NCBI GenBank assembly: GCA_035293765.1
Contig: DATGMF010000053.1
Location: forward strand, 62,001 to 126,000
Origin: DASRHT01 sp035293765
GTDB taxonomy: Bacteria; Chloroflexota; Ktedonobacteria; Ktedonobacterales; Ktedonobacteraceae
Direction of reading: 5' to 3'
DNA length: 64,000 bases
This document shows, in pieces, positions 50,353 to 58,193 of the stretch. The notes below the pieces were generated by a model. It saw only the letters and a list, made by a program, of their open reading frames with translations. It was not told the DNA's origin and did no database searches. Position numbers and translations under genes: made by a program. Numbering within the stretch: position 1 is the stretch's first letter; each line of letters opens with the position of its first letter.

Positions 50353-51429
50353 GTGACAGATTACCTCAAGATCTATTATTTAATGCGCCTCACCCGCGCG
50401 ATGGAGGATCGGACCCGCACCCTGTTCTTGCAGGGTCGGGTGGTGGGGGGAGTGTATACCGCGCAGGGGCATGAGGCCACGACCGTCGGGGCGGCAATGA
50501 CGCTGCGCGACGGGGACTGCATTGTTCCGCAGCACAGAGATCTGGGAATGCATCTGGTACGTGGTATATCGCCGCGAGCCGTGATGTGTCAATGGCTGGC
50601 TCGCGGCAATGCCCCGACGCTTGGTCGGGATGGACAGATTCACATCGGCGATATGCATCATGGCGTGGTCCCTATGATCAGCATGCTGGGCGAATCGCTG
50701 CCGGTAGCGTGCGGCGTGGCCCTCACGATGAAGATGCGCCATCGCTCGACGGTCACGTTAGCGAGCTGCGGCGATGGCGCCACCAATACCGGACCGTTCC
50801 ACGAAGCCATGAACTTTGCCTCGGTGCAGCGGCTGCCGCTGGTGCTGGTAATTGAGAATAACGGCTATGCGTACTCGACTCCCACCACCAAACAGTTTGC
50901 CATCGAACATCTCTCCGAGCGCGCACGCGCTTTCGGCATTCCCGGCGAGAGCGTCGATGGCAATGATGTGCTGGCGGTAATGGTGGCCGTTGACCGGGCC
51001 GTGGAGCGAGCGCGGGCTGGCGAAGGTCCCTCGATTGTGGAGTGCAGGACTTTCCGCGTGCGCGGGCACTCAGAAGCCGATAGGGCTGATTACGTGCCCC
51101 AGGAATTGCGCGAGGAGTGGCTAAAGAAAGACCCGATACCGCGTTTCGAGGCGTATTTGACCGAGAAAGGTATGTTAACAGCTAAGGAGAAGGCCGAGAT
51201 CGAGGCGAAGGTCAAAGCTGTGGTGGACGATGCGGTGAGTTTCGCGGAACAGAGCCCCGAGCCCGATGGCACGACGGTAGCCGATTACGTCTTTGCCCCT
51301 GAAGGGCCTATTGCTATTGTTGGTGAGCCCGGTGCAGATGATCCGCGCTACGTCAACGCGCTCGATACCCGCATCGGCCAGCCGTTCAACTCCATGAGCG
51401 AGGCAGAGGAGGCCGTTGGACGACGATGA
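50353..51429 (+). CDS. 2-oxoacid (pyruvate-type) dehydrogenase E1 component, alpha subunit
   Basis: A 358-residue thiamine-diphosphate enzyme subunit: YYLMRLTRAMEDR, GVYTAQGHEATTVGAA, RGNAPTLGRDGQIHIGD, and the ThDP/Mg motif SCGDGATNTGPFHEAMNFA (GDG..N). SEADRADYVP resembles the phosphorylation loop region. With the beta subunit it decarboxylates a 2-oxoacid and transfers the acyl group to E2 lipoate. GTG 50353 with GAGAAGGG at 8 nt is preferred; TTG 50269 would add 28 residues. The stop overlaps the beta gene (ATGA). Pyruvate versus branched-chain substrate cannot be settled here. Confidence 0.9.
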   Translation: MTDYLKIYYLMRLTRAMEDRTRTLFLQGRVVGGVYTAQGHEATTVGAAMTLRDGDCIVPQHRDLGMHLVRGISPRAVMCQWLARGNAPTLGRDGQIHIGDMHHGVVPMISMLGESLPVACGVALTMKMRHRSTVTLASCGDGATNTGPFHEAMNFASVQRLPLVLVIENNGYAYSTPTTKQFAIEHLSERARAFGIPGESVDGNDVLAVMVAVDRAVERARAGEGPSIVECRTFRVRGHSEADRADYVPQELREEWLKKDPIPRFEAYLTEKGMLTAKEKAEIEAKVKAVVDDAVSFAEQSPEPDGTTVADYVFAPEGPIAIVGEPGADDPRYVNALDTRIGQPFNSMSEAEEAVGRR

Positions 51430-52415
51430 GCGAGAGTAGAGTCACATATTTAGAGGCAATAAGCCAGGCAATTCGAGAAGAGATGCGGCGGGACGAAGCC
51501 GTATTCCTGCTGGGCGAAGATGTGGGCACCTATGGCGGCGCTTTCAAGGTCAGCGCGGGCCTGTTAGAAGAGTTTGGGCCAGAACGCGTTATTGATACGC
51601 CGATGGCAGAAGCTGCCATTATTGGCTCGGCTGTGGGCGCTGCCCTGATGGGCATGCGGCCAATCGCGGAGATGCAGTTTATTGACTTTATTACCTGCGG
51701 CTTCGACCAGATCATCAATATGGCCTCAAAGATGTACTGGCGCGTCGGCATGCCCGTGCCGATGGTCATTCGTGGCCCATCCGGTGGCGGCACAAAAGGC
51801 GGCCCATTCCACTCAGCCAGCCCCGAAGCCTGGTTTTTCCATACACCGGGCATCAAGGTCGTTGTCCCTTCCACTGCTTATGATGCGAAAGGTATGCTCA
51901 AGGCGGCGATTCGCGACAACAATCCCGTGCTCTATCTGGAGCATAAGCTGCTCTATCGCATGCCTGAGCTGCGCGAGGAGCTGCCGATTGAGGATTATAC
52001 CGTGCCGCTGGGCAAGGCAATTGTGCGCCGCGAAGGCGAAGATATGACCATCCTGACCTATGGCGCGATGGTCTACCAGTGCTTACGAGCCGCTCAGATC
52101 CTTGAAGAGGACGACGATCTGGAGGTCGAGGTCATCGACCTGCGCACACTGAGTCCGCTTGATCGCGAGGCCATCCTGGACTCGGTCAAGCGCACCAACA
52201 AAGTGCTGATCGTTCATGAGGATACGCTCACAGGCGGCATCGGAGCCGAACTATCGGCTATCCTGGCGGAAGAACTTTTTGAGTATCTGGATGGGCCGGT
52301 GACGCGCGTAGCCGCTCCCGATGTGCCATTCCCTTATGCGCCGCCGCTGGAAGCTGCCTACCTGCCCAATGCCGAGAAAATTCTGACTGCGGCAAGAAAG
52401 CTTGCTGCGTATTAA
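51426..52415 (+). CDS. 2-oxoacid dehydrogenase E1 component, beta subunit
   Basis: A 329-residue transketolase-like beta subunit: VFLLGEDVGTYGGAFKVSAGL, VIDTPMAEAAIIGSAVGAALMGMRPIAEMQFIDF, RGPSGGGTKGGPFHSASPEAWF and the C-terminal VLIVHEDTLTGGIGAELSAILAEELF. It forms an alpha2beta2 E1 with the preceding product. The 4-nt overlap ensures balanced production. Confidence 0.92.
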   Translation: MSESRVTYLEAISQAIREEMRRDEAVFLLGEDVGTYGGAFKVSAGLLEEFGPERVIDTPMAEAAIIGSAVGAALMGMRPIAEMQFIDFITCGFDQIINMASKMYWRVGMPVPMVIRGPSGGGTKGGPFHSASPEAWFFHTPGIKVVVPSTAYDAKGMLKAAIRDNNPVLYLEHKLLYRMPELREELPIEDYTVPLGKAIVRREGEDMTILTYGAMVYQCLRAAQILEEDDDLEVEVIDLRTLSPLDREAILDSVKRTNKVLIVHEDTLTGGIGAELSAILAEELFEYLDGPVTRVAAPDVPFPYAPPLEAAYLPNAEKILTAARKLAAY

Positions 52416-52562
52416 ATAGAGAGAGTGGGCGCGATGGTGGAGTACCAGCATGTACTCGCCGTTGCGCTTATACTGGTGGAATCGCTGTACTTTGAAACGT
52501 TCCGCGTTCCAACGACGCTGGACATGATAATGCACATGAACAAATTATGCTGGTAATACCCC

Positions 52563-52611
52563 GTAGGGGCGTCACCAACGTCATTGTTCATGTACATAGT
52601 TGGGTTCCTAC
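52563..52611. repeat. GTAGG...CCTAC palindrome in the E1 beta-E2 spacer
   Basis: GTAGG (52563-52567) and CCTAC (52607-52611) bracket CCAAC (52575-52579) and GTTGG (52599-52603). The element is another intergenic palindrome and may reduce read-through from E1 to E2. The surrounding 52416-52706 spacer has no gene. Confidence 0.5.
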
Positions 52612-52706
52612 TTAAGGCCCAGAAGTGCAGAGTCGAAGTAAACACGAAAGGCGCGAGAAATCGTGCTTTTGCCCAATAACAAGATTGAGTACAAAGGAGT
52701 ACGTGT

Positions 52707-54065
52707 ATGTCAACGCCCGTGAAGATGCCGCGCCTGGGCGAGTCGGTTGCCGAGGGGACGATAGGCACCTGGCTCAAACAGGAGGGGGATTATGTCGAGA
52801 GAGACGAATCGCTGGCTGAAATTATTACCGATAAAATCAATGCCGAATTACCATCTCCTATCGCCGGTCGCCTCGCCAAAATTCTCGTGCAGGCCGATGA
52901 GACTGTACCGGTAGGCACCGATATCGCGTTAATAGAAGAGAGCGCGGATGTGGAAAGCACGGAAGAGGGAGAAGCCGCGCCGGGGCCAGATGCCGCTCCC
53001 GTGAAAGAGCCTGAGCAGGCGAAGGTACCCGTGATGGATGAGAAGAGCGCCAGCACCAGCGTGCGCAACGGCTCTGGCAGGCAAGCCACTGTCCGCGTGG
53101 GGGAAGATGAGCGCCAGCGCATCTCGCCTCTGGCCCGGCGGTTGGCGCGAGAGCACGATATTGACTTGAATGATATTGTGGGTACAGGAACCAATGGCCG
53201 TGTGCGTAAAGAAGACATTATGGCATATGTAGCGCAACAGGCCTCTGCACCTGCCGCCAGACCAGCCGTCGCCACTGCAACGCCCGCCGCGCAGCCGGTG
53301 ACAGGGCCGCGGGTAGAGCATCCGGCCTCTGCTCCGCCGACCCAGGCCACATTTGCCGGCGAGGATGAAGAGATCATCACACCGAGCCGCATGCGCCTGG
53401 CAATCGCCGAACATATGGTGAGGAGTAAGCGTACCTCGCCGCATGCTACCACCGTCGTTGAGGTTGATATGACCAATATCGCCCGCTGGCTGGAGAAGAA
53501 CAAGGACGAGTTCAAGCGGCGCGAGGGTTATGGCATCAGTTTTGTGCCTTTTGTGATGAAAGCTGTCTGTGAGGGCATCCGCAAGTTCCCGATCATCAAC
53601 TCCTCGTGGACGGAAGACAACAAAATCATCATCAAAAAACGTATCAATCTGGGCATAGCCGTTGCCACCGACGCCGGGCTGGTCGTGCCAACCCTGTATG
53701 ATGCCGATCAGTTTACCATTGCCGGTCTGGCTAAGCAGGTAAATGCGTTGGCACAGCGGGCGCGTTCCAACAAATTGACCGTTCAGGATATGCAAAATAG
53801 TACGTTTGTGGTGAATAATCCAGGCGTCTTTGGTACAATTATATCGGTACCGATTATCAACCAGCCCCATGCAGGCATTTTGAGCATGGATGCCGTGGTG
53901 AAGCGACCTGTGGTGGTGGAAGACGATGCAATCGCGGTACGTTCGATGATGTATCTGTGTCTTTCCTTCGATCACCGCCTGCTGGACGGAGCAGGCGCGG
54001 CTGGCTTCCTGCAAGCCGTGCGTACCAAGTTGCAAAGCTATGGACGCGAAATCGACGTCTATTAG
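52707..54065 (+). CDS. 2-oxoacid dehydrogenase E2 (dihydrolipoamide acyltransferase)
   Basis: A 452-residue E2. Residues 1-78 are the lipoyl domain (VKMPRLGESVAEGTIGTWLKQEGDYV, lipoyl lysine in EIITDKINAELPSP). After an Ala/Pro/Glu linker comes the E1/E3-binding domain (RISPLARRLAREHDIDLNDIVGTGTNGRVRKEDI). After a second linker is the catalytic core (RMRLAIAEHMVRSKRTSPHATTVVEVD) with the active-site LSFDHRLLDGAGAAGFL. GGAG lies 9 nt before the ATG. No E3 gene is linked, so dihydrolipoamide dehydrogenase must be encoded elsewhere. LipA, needed to make its cofactor, is the next gene. Confidence 0.93.
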   Translation: MSTPVKMPRLGESVAEGTIGTWLKQEGDYVERDESLAEIITDKINAELPSPIAGRLAKILVQADETVPVGTDIALIEESADVESTEEGEAAPGPDAAPVKEPEQAKVPVMDEKSASTSVRNGSGRQATVRVGEDERQRISPLARRLAREHDIDLNDIVGTGTNGRVRKEDIMAYVAQQASAPAARPAVATATPAAQPVTGPRVEHPASAPPTQATFAGEDEEIITPSRMRLAIAEHMVRSKRTSPHATTVVEVDMTNIARWLEKNKDEFKRREGYGISFVPFVMKAVCEGIRKFPIINSSWTEDNKIIIKKRINLGIAVATDAGLVVPTLYDADQFTIAGLAKQVNALAQRARSNKLTVQDMQNSTFVVNNPGVFGTIISVPIINQPHAGILSMDAVVKRPVVVEDDAIAVRSMMYLCLSFDHRLLDGAGAAGFLQAVRTKLQSYGREIDVY

Positions 54066-54102
54066 ATGCTTTTACGCTCCTGGTGGGAAAATCGCCTGCT
54101 TC

Positions 54103-54126
54103 GTAGGGACCAGATTTATCGCGTCC
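54103..54126 (+). repeat. GTAGGGACC 24-bp intergenic repeat
   Basis: Reads GTAGGGACCAGATTTATCGC and GTCC. CTTCGTAG before it and CTACGAAG (54137-54144) after it form an outer 8-bp stem. It lies between E2 and lipA. Confidence 0.7.
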
Positions 54127-54281
54127 GATTGATCGCCTCTACGAAGGCCAGCAAAACATCAAAATACATGATGACGGGCGTTTATTACAGAGAAGTGCTT
54201 AACGGCAGTATCCCGGTGTCCTGGTGACGCGTTCAACCGCTCGCCAGAATGCCTGCATACACTAGAGCAAGGGAATTTCCT

Positions 54282-55166
54282 ATGACGACCACGATGCCAG
54301 AGCGCCGACCGGTATGGCTAAAAGTGCGAGCCCCGCGGGGAGAAAATTACGAACAGCTCAAGCAGTTGATGCGCGGTCAATCGCTGCATACCGTGTGTGA
54401 GGAGGCGCGCTGTCCCAATATTGGCGAGTGCTGGGGCCATAAGACAGCGACATTTATGATTCTTGGGCGTGTATGTACGCGTAGTTGTGGCTTTTGCGCC
54501 GTCGAGACAGGTCGTCCATTGGGGCTGGATTGGGAGGAGCCTAAGCGGGTCGCGGAGGCTGTGCGCACGATGGGATTGCGCCACGCCGTCGTCACTTCCG
54601 TCAACCGCGATGAGTTAAAAGATGGGGGCGCGGCAGTCTTTGCCTCGACCATTCGCTGGATTCGCCGGTTAAATCCAGGGTGCCGGGTGGAGGTATTGAC
54701 GCCAGACTTCAAGGGCGTCTATGATGCCTTGAAGGTCGTGATTGACGCGAAGCCCGACGTATATAACCATAATGTCGAGACCGTGCCCAGATTATACCGG
54801 CGCGTACGTCCGCAGGCGGTCTATGAGCGTTCGCTCCAGGTCTTGCAGTGGGCAAAGGAAATGAATCCGGCGGCCTCCACAAAATCGGGCTTTATGCTAG
54901 GGCTGGGCGAGACATGGGATGAGATACTGACAGTGATGCGTGATTTACGAGAGCACCGGGTCGATATTTTAACTATCGGCCAGTATCTACGCCCCTCGTT
55001 TCAGCATTTGCCGATCCAGCGGTATGTCCCGCTGGAAGAGTTTGCCGAGCTCAAAGCCGAAGGGAAAAAGATGGGGTTCAGGCATGTAGAGTCCGGGCCA
55101 TTTGTGCGTAGTTCGTATCACGCGCATGAGCAGGCGGGGGCGGCCATAGAAGGGGAAGACGCGTGA
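54282..55166 (+). CDS. lipA: Lipoyl synthase
   Basis: A 294-residue radical-SAM enzyme that inserts two sulfurs into octanoyl-E2. The auxiliary-cluster cysteines are in CEEARCPNIGEC, the radical-SAM CxxxCxxC in RVCTRSCGFCAV, and the C-terminal RSSYHA supplies the serine ligand. LTPDFKG and MVGLGE-like MLGLGETWDE are further LipA signatures. ATG 54282 follows AAGGGA. Its place next to E2 fits its role; no lipB or lplA is seen nearby. Confidence 0.95.
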   Translation: MTTTMPERRPVWLKVRAPRGENYEQLKQLMRGQSLHTVCEEARCPNIGECWGHKTATFMILGRVCTRSCGFCAVETGRPLGLDWEEPKRVAEAVRTMGLRHAVVTSVNRDELKDGGAAVFASTIRWIRRLNPGCRVEVLTPDFKGVYDALKVVIDAKPDVYNHNVETVPRLYRRVRPQAVYERSLQVLQWAKEMNPAASTKSGFMLGLGETWDEILTVMRDLREHRVDILTIGQYLRPSFQHLPIQRYVPLEEFAELKAEGKKMGFRHVESGPFVRSSYHAHEQAGAAIEGEDA

Positions 55167-55966
55167 AAGTACGTGTGAATGGCGTTGACATTGCCTATGA
55201 TGACCGTGGCATAGGGCAGCCGGTTATTTTTCTCCATGCCTTCCCGCTCAATCGTGGCATGTGGCGGGATCAGATCGTCGCGCTCCTCAACGACCGGCGC
55301 TACCGCCTGGTCGCGCTCGACTGGCGCGGCTTTGGGGAGAGTGAGATCTCAAATGAAGTTTCGACAATGGAAATGTTCGCCGATGATGTAGCTGGTTTAA
55401 TGGATGCGCTTGGCATGGAGCAGGCGATTATTTGTGGTCTCTCGATGGGAGGCTATGCCGCCTTTGCCTTCCTCAGAAAATATCCGCACAGGGTGCGTGG
55501 ACTCATCCTTGCCGACACTCGTCCGGGAGCCGATAATGACGAAGGAAAAGCCAACCGCGAAAGGATAGCGCGGCTGGCGGAGTCTCGCGGTTCGGGAGCA
55601 ATAGCCGACGCTTTAATGCCAGCGCTCACCGCCGATGCCACGCGGCAAAACCATCCAGCACTGGAGGCAGCGATCCGGCGTATGATCGATGCTGCCACAT
55701 CCCGCGGGATCGCTGCCGCTGCGCGCGGCATGGCATTGCGCGCCGACGCAACCGACCTGCTAGCGTCGATTACGTGTCCGACCCTGGTACTGGTGGGCGA
55801 GCATGACGCCTTAACGCCGCCCGCCGTCGCGCAAAGTTACGCCGCAGCTATTCCTGGAGCCCAGTTGCGCGTCATTGCGGGGGCGGGTCATCTGACAAAT
55901 CTGGAGCAACCAGAGGCATTTTTGGCAGCAACGCGCGATTTTTTGCAGGCATCATTTGAATTTTAA
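55163..55966 (+). CDS. Alpha/beta-fold hydrolase
   Basis: A 267-residue hydrolase. The oxyanion part is VIFLHAFPLNRGMWRDQI, the nucleophile elbow GLSMGGYAAF (Ser about residue 95), the acid probably in LVGEHDALTPP, and the histidine in IAGAGHLTNLEQPEAF. All catalytic residues are present. The GTG start overlaps lipA (GTGA), a strong sign of co-translation. It could be an esterase acting on acyl or lipoyl groups, but this is only guilt by association. Confidence 0.85.
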   Translation: MKVRVNGVDIAYDDRGIGQPVIFLHAFPLNRGMWRDQIVALLNDRRYRLVALDWRGFGESEISNEVSTMEMFADDVAGLMDALGMEQAIICGLSMGGYAAFAFLRKYPHRVRGLILADTRPGADNDEGKANRERIARLAESRGSGAIADALMPALTADATRQNHPALEAAIRRMIDAATSRGIAAAARGMALRADATDLLASITCPTLVLVGEHDALTPPAVAQSYAAAIPGAQLRVIAGAGHLTNLEQPEAFLAATRDFLQASFEF

Positions 55967-56068
55967 CAGCGCAGGTTCCGCTATTAGCTACCAGAGTAAG
56001 TATTTGCTCGCGATATACGTCTTTGTGTCCTGGACTGTATTAAACGGTGAGGGAACTTAGGGGGGAGC

Positions 56069-56491
56069 ATGAATCAGCCGCAACGTCAATGTGAAGTGCG
56101 TCAGCCAGTTGTGCTGGTCGTAGACGATAATCCTGCGATTCGGGACATGGTGTCCTGGGCTCTTGAACTCGATGGCTATGAACCTGCGGAAGCCTCGGAA
56201 GGTCAGGAAGCGCTGGATTGGTTAAATAACGCTATGCGCGAGGGAAAATCTCCCTCTGTGATCCTGCTGGATCTTGCCATGCCTGGGATGGATGGCAACA
56301 CGTTCTTGCAGCGGGTACAGAAGCAATGGGAGGCATCGTTGCCGCGCCCGGCGATAGTCGTGATTACGGCGGGCACTGGCGGACCGGATGCAGCAAGCCT
56401 GGGAGTGGAGCAGGTGATTGTCAAACCCTTCCATGTCCGCGATTTGCTGGATGTTGTACGGCAACTGGCCCGTCAGAGCGGCTCGACATAG
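56069..56491 (+). CDS. Single-domain response regulator (CheY-like receiver)
   Basis: A 140-residue receiver domain: acidic pair in VVLVVDDNPAIRDMV, phospho-acceptor Asp in VILLDLAMPGMDG, Thr in VVITAGT and the conserved lysine in VIVKPFHVRDLL. No output domain is attached, so it works by protein contact. GGGGGGAG precedes the ATG. No histidine kinase is nearby; the next gene is a convergent Ser/Thr kinase-like protein. Confidence 0.9.
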   Translation: MNQPQRQCEVRQPVVLVVDDNPAIRDMVSWALELDGYEPAEASEGQEALDWLNNAMREGKSPSVILLDLAMPGMDGNTFLQRVQKQWEASLPRPAIVVITAGTGGPDAASLGVEQVIVKPFHVRDLLDVVRQLARQSGST

Positions 56492-56499
56492 CATTCCTA

Positions 56500-58155
56500 T
56501 CAACAACTCCAGGGAACGGCGAGAGTTCCTCTGGAGGTGAAAAAGCTAAGCGTGCTATTGCCCGGACAGTTGCGTGGAATATCAATGGTAATCTGTACAG
56601 ATTGGCCTGGGGAGAGGAAGCCTCCACCGGGATTGAAACTCGTATCCGCATTCCTGCTGCTAGCATACCAGCCGATAGTATTTCTGGCTGTGGCGCTGAG
56701 CGAGAGCGTAGCTATGCACTGGAAATGGTCGTTTGCAGAGGCGCAGTTTGCCGGACGGAAACTGCCCGGGCTCAGGCCCAAAACGCCAGCGGTGATGGGC
56801 GGCGCGGGCGTGGGAGTGGGGGTGAAGGTGGGCGTGGGGGTCGGGGTCGGGGTCGGGTTGGATTTGACGCGTTGACCCATAGGCGGCTGCACTGCCGTGC
56901 TTGTGACCACAACGGTGGGGGTCGGCAATGTGCTTTGAGTGGGCGTCAAGATATGCGCTATAGAGGTACCAGGCAGGTCAGGATTGGCCTGGGATGTGCT
57001 GATAGAGAGTCCGCCAAAGGCAAGCGTTCCCACGATACTCAAAATAATGATCGCCACTGCTACAGCGATAAGAGGCCACTCTTTAATTGACCGGGGCTGG
57101 CTGATTTTGCGAGCTTTGCTCCCCCCCATACGGCTCTGCGCCTGTGATGTATGGAACGGCCCGCTATTTTGAGTGTACGCCCGTAATTCTGGAGCAGCCG
57201 CTTGTGTTATCACCTCACTAGCTCCCTGTTCTTCTTTGTGGAGCGATGGGGAAGAAGAGGCCATAATGGGGGTAATAGAAGAGTCTTCATGCTGTGTAGG
57301 GGCAGCATGCTCTACGCTGTAGAGACTGGTCTCAAGGTCGCTCGCTTTTGAGTCAGTAATGGTGAGCACGCCCAGAGCATTAAGAAAGTCCTGCAAGCCG
57401 TTATAACGCTGTATTGGTTCGCGGGCAAGTGCTTTAAGTATAATCAAAGAGAGATCCTGCGGCAACCGCGCTTTAAGCTGTGCCAGCGTGGGGCGCGGCC
57501 TCGATCCTGCTACGGCGCCTGTCGCTTTTTGAGAGAAGGGAGCTTTGCCGGCGAACATCTCGTAGATGATGCAGCCCAGCGCGTATTGATCGCTCTCTTT
57601 GCTGCCAAAACCGATGAGCTGTTCCGGCGCTATATAAGGCGAGTCTCTGGGGATGATTTGCAGAGAGGAAAAGGCGAAATCGGTCAGAACTGCATGTCCT
57701 TCGCTGTTAAAAAGAATATTTTGCGGCTTGAGATTGCCGTGAATAACGTTGTGGCGGTGGGCATAGAGAAGCGCCTGCCCAACCTGCGCAATAATAGTCA
57801 AGACCTCAGCTCGCGCTAATGGCGTGGTAGCTGGTCTGTGCAGGCGTGAGTGAAGCGAGCCATGTGGCGCGTATTCGCTAACGATGTAGGGTATATGCTC
57901 GTCAATGCCCGCGTCTAAAATTGGCTGGATATGAGGGTGGCGCAATTGTTGCAGAGCGTGTGCTTCCTGGAGGAAACGCTCCTGCTCCTGCTGGGTAGAG
58001 ATGGGTGTTGAAAGCAGCAGCTTCACGACAACGCTCTGCTCAGGGGAAGATGAGCTGCTGGCTAAAAAAAGTTTGCCAGTCGTGCCGTCAGCAAGCTCAT
58101 CTATAAGATGATAGTTACCCAGTGTTTTGCCGCTATAATGGTGCCGTCTTTCCAT
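56500..58155 (-). CDS. Ser/Thr protein kinase-like membrane protein lacking the HRD aspartate
   Basis: A 551-residue protein. Residues 1-260 are a protein-kinase fold with the VVVK lysine, YIAPEQL (APE) and SDQYALGCIIYEM. The catalytic loop reads HGNLKPQN instead of HRDLKPxN, the magnesium loop DFA instead of DFG, and the glycine loop is poor (DGTTGKLFLA). A single membrane helix (WPLIAVAVAIIILSIVGTLAF, around 390) leads through a Thr-Pro linker to an extracellular beta domain with about four cysteines (LSPGSFRPANCAS to LAVPWSC). It is probably a pseudokinase or weak kinase that senses outside signals. ATG 58155 has GAGG at good spacing. Confidence 0.82.
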   Translation of the reverse strand: MERRHHYSGKTLGNYHLIDELADGTTGKLFLASSSSSPEQSVVVKLLLSTPISTQQEQERFLQEAHALQQLRHPHIQPILDAGIDEHIPYIVSEYAPHGSLHSRLHRPATTPLARAEVLTIIAQVGQALLYAHRHNVIHGNLKPQNILFNSEGHAVLTDFAFSSLQIIPRDSPYIAPEQLIGFGSKESDQYALGCIIYEMFAGKAPFSQKATGAVAGSRPRPTLAQLKARLPQDLSLIILKALAREPIQRYNGLQDFLNALGVLTITDSKASDLETSLYSVEHAAPTQHEDSSITPIMASSSPSLHKEEQGASEVITQAAAPELRAYTQNSGPFHTSQAQSRMGGSKARKISQPRSIKEWPLIAVAVAIIILSIVGTLAFGGLSISTSQANPDLPGTSIAHILTPTQSTLPTPTVVVTSTAVQPPMGQRVKSNPTPTPTPTPTFTPTPTPAPPITAGVLGLSPGSFRPANCASANDHFQCIATLSLSATARNTIGWYASSRNADTSFNPGGGFLSPGQSVQITIDIPRNCPGNSTLSFFTSRGTLAVPWSC

Positions 58156-58193
58156 GTCCAACCTCAGAAATAAGATCAGGAGCAGGAAGCGCT

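Noticed and set aside
52929..54035. 368-codon minus-strand frame antisense to the E2 gene
   Set aside because: Codon pattern and His/Arg/Gly-rich translation are typical of an antisense shadow; the E2 motifs on the plus strand are unambiguous.
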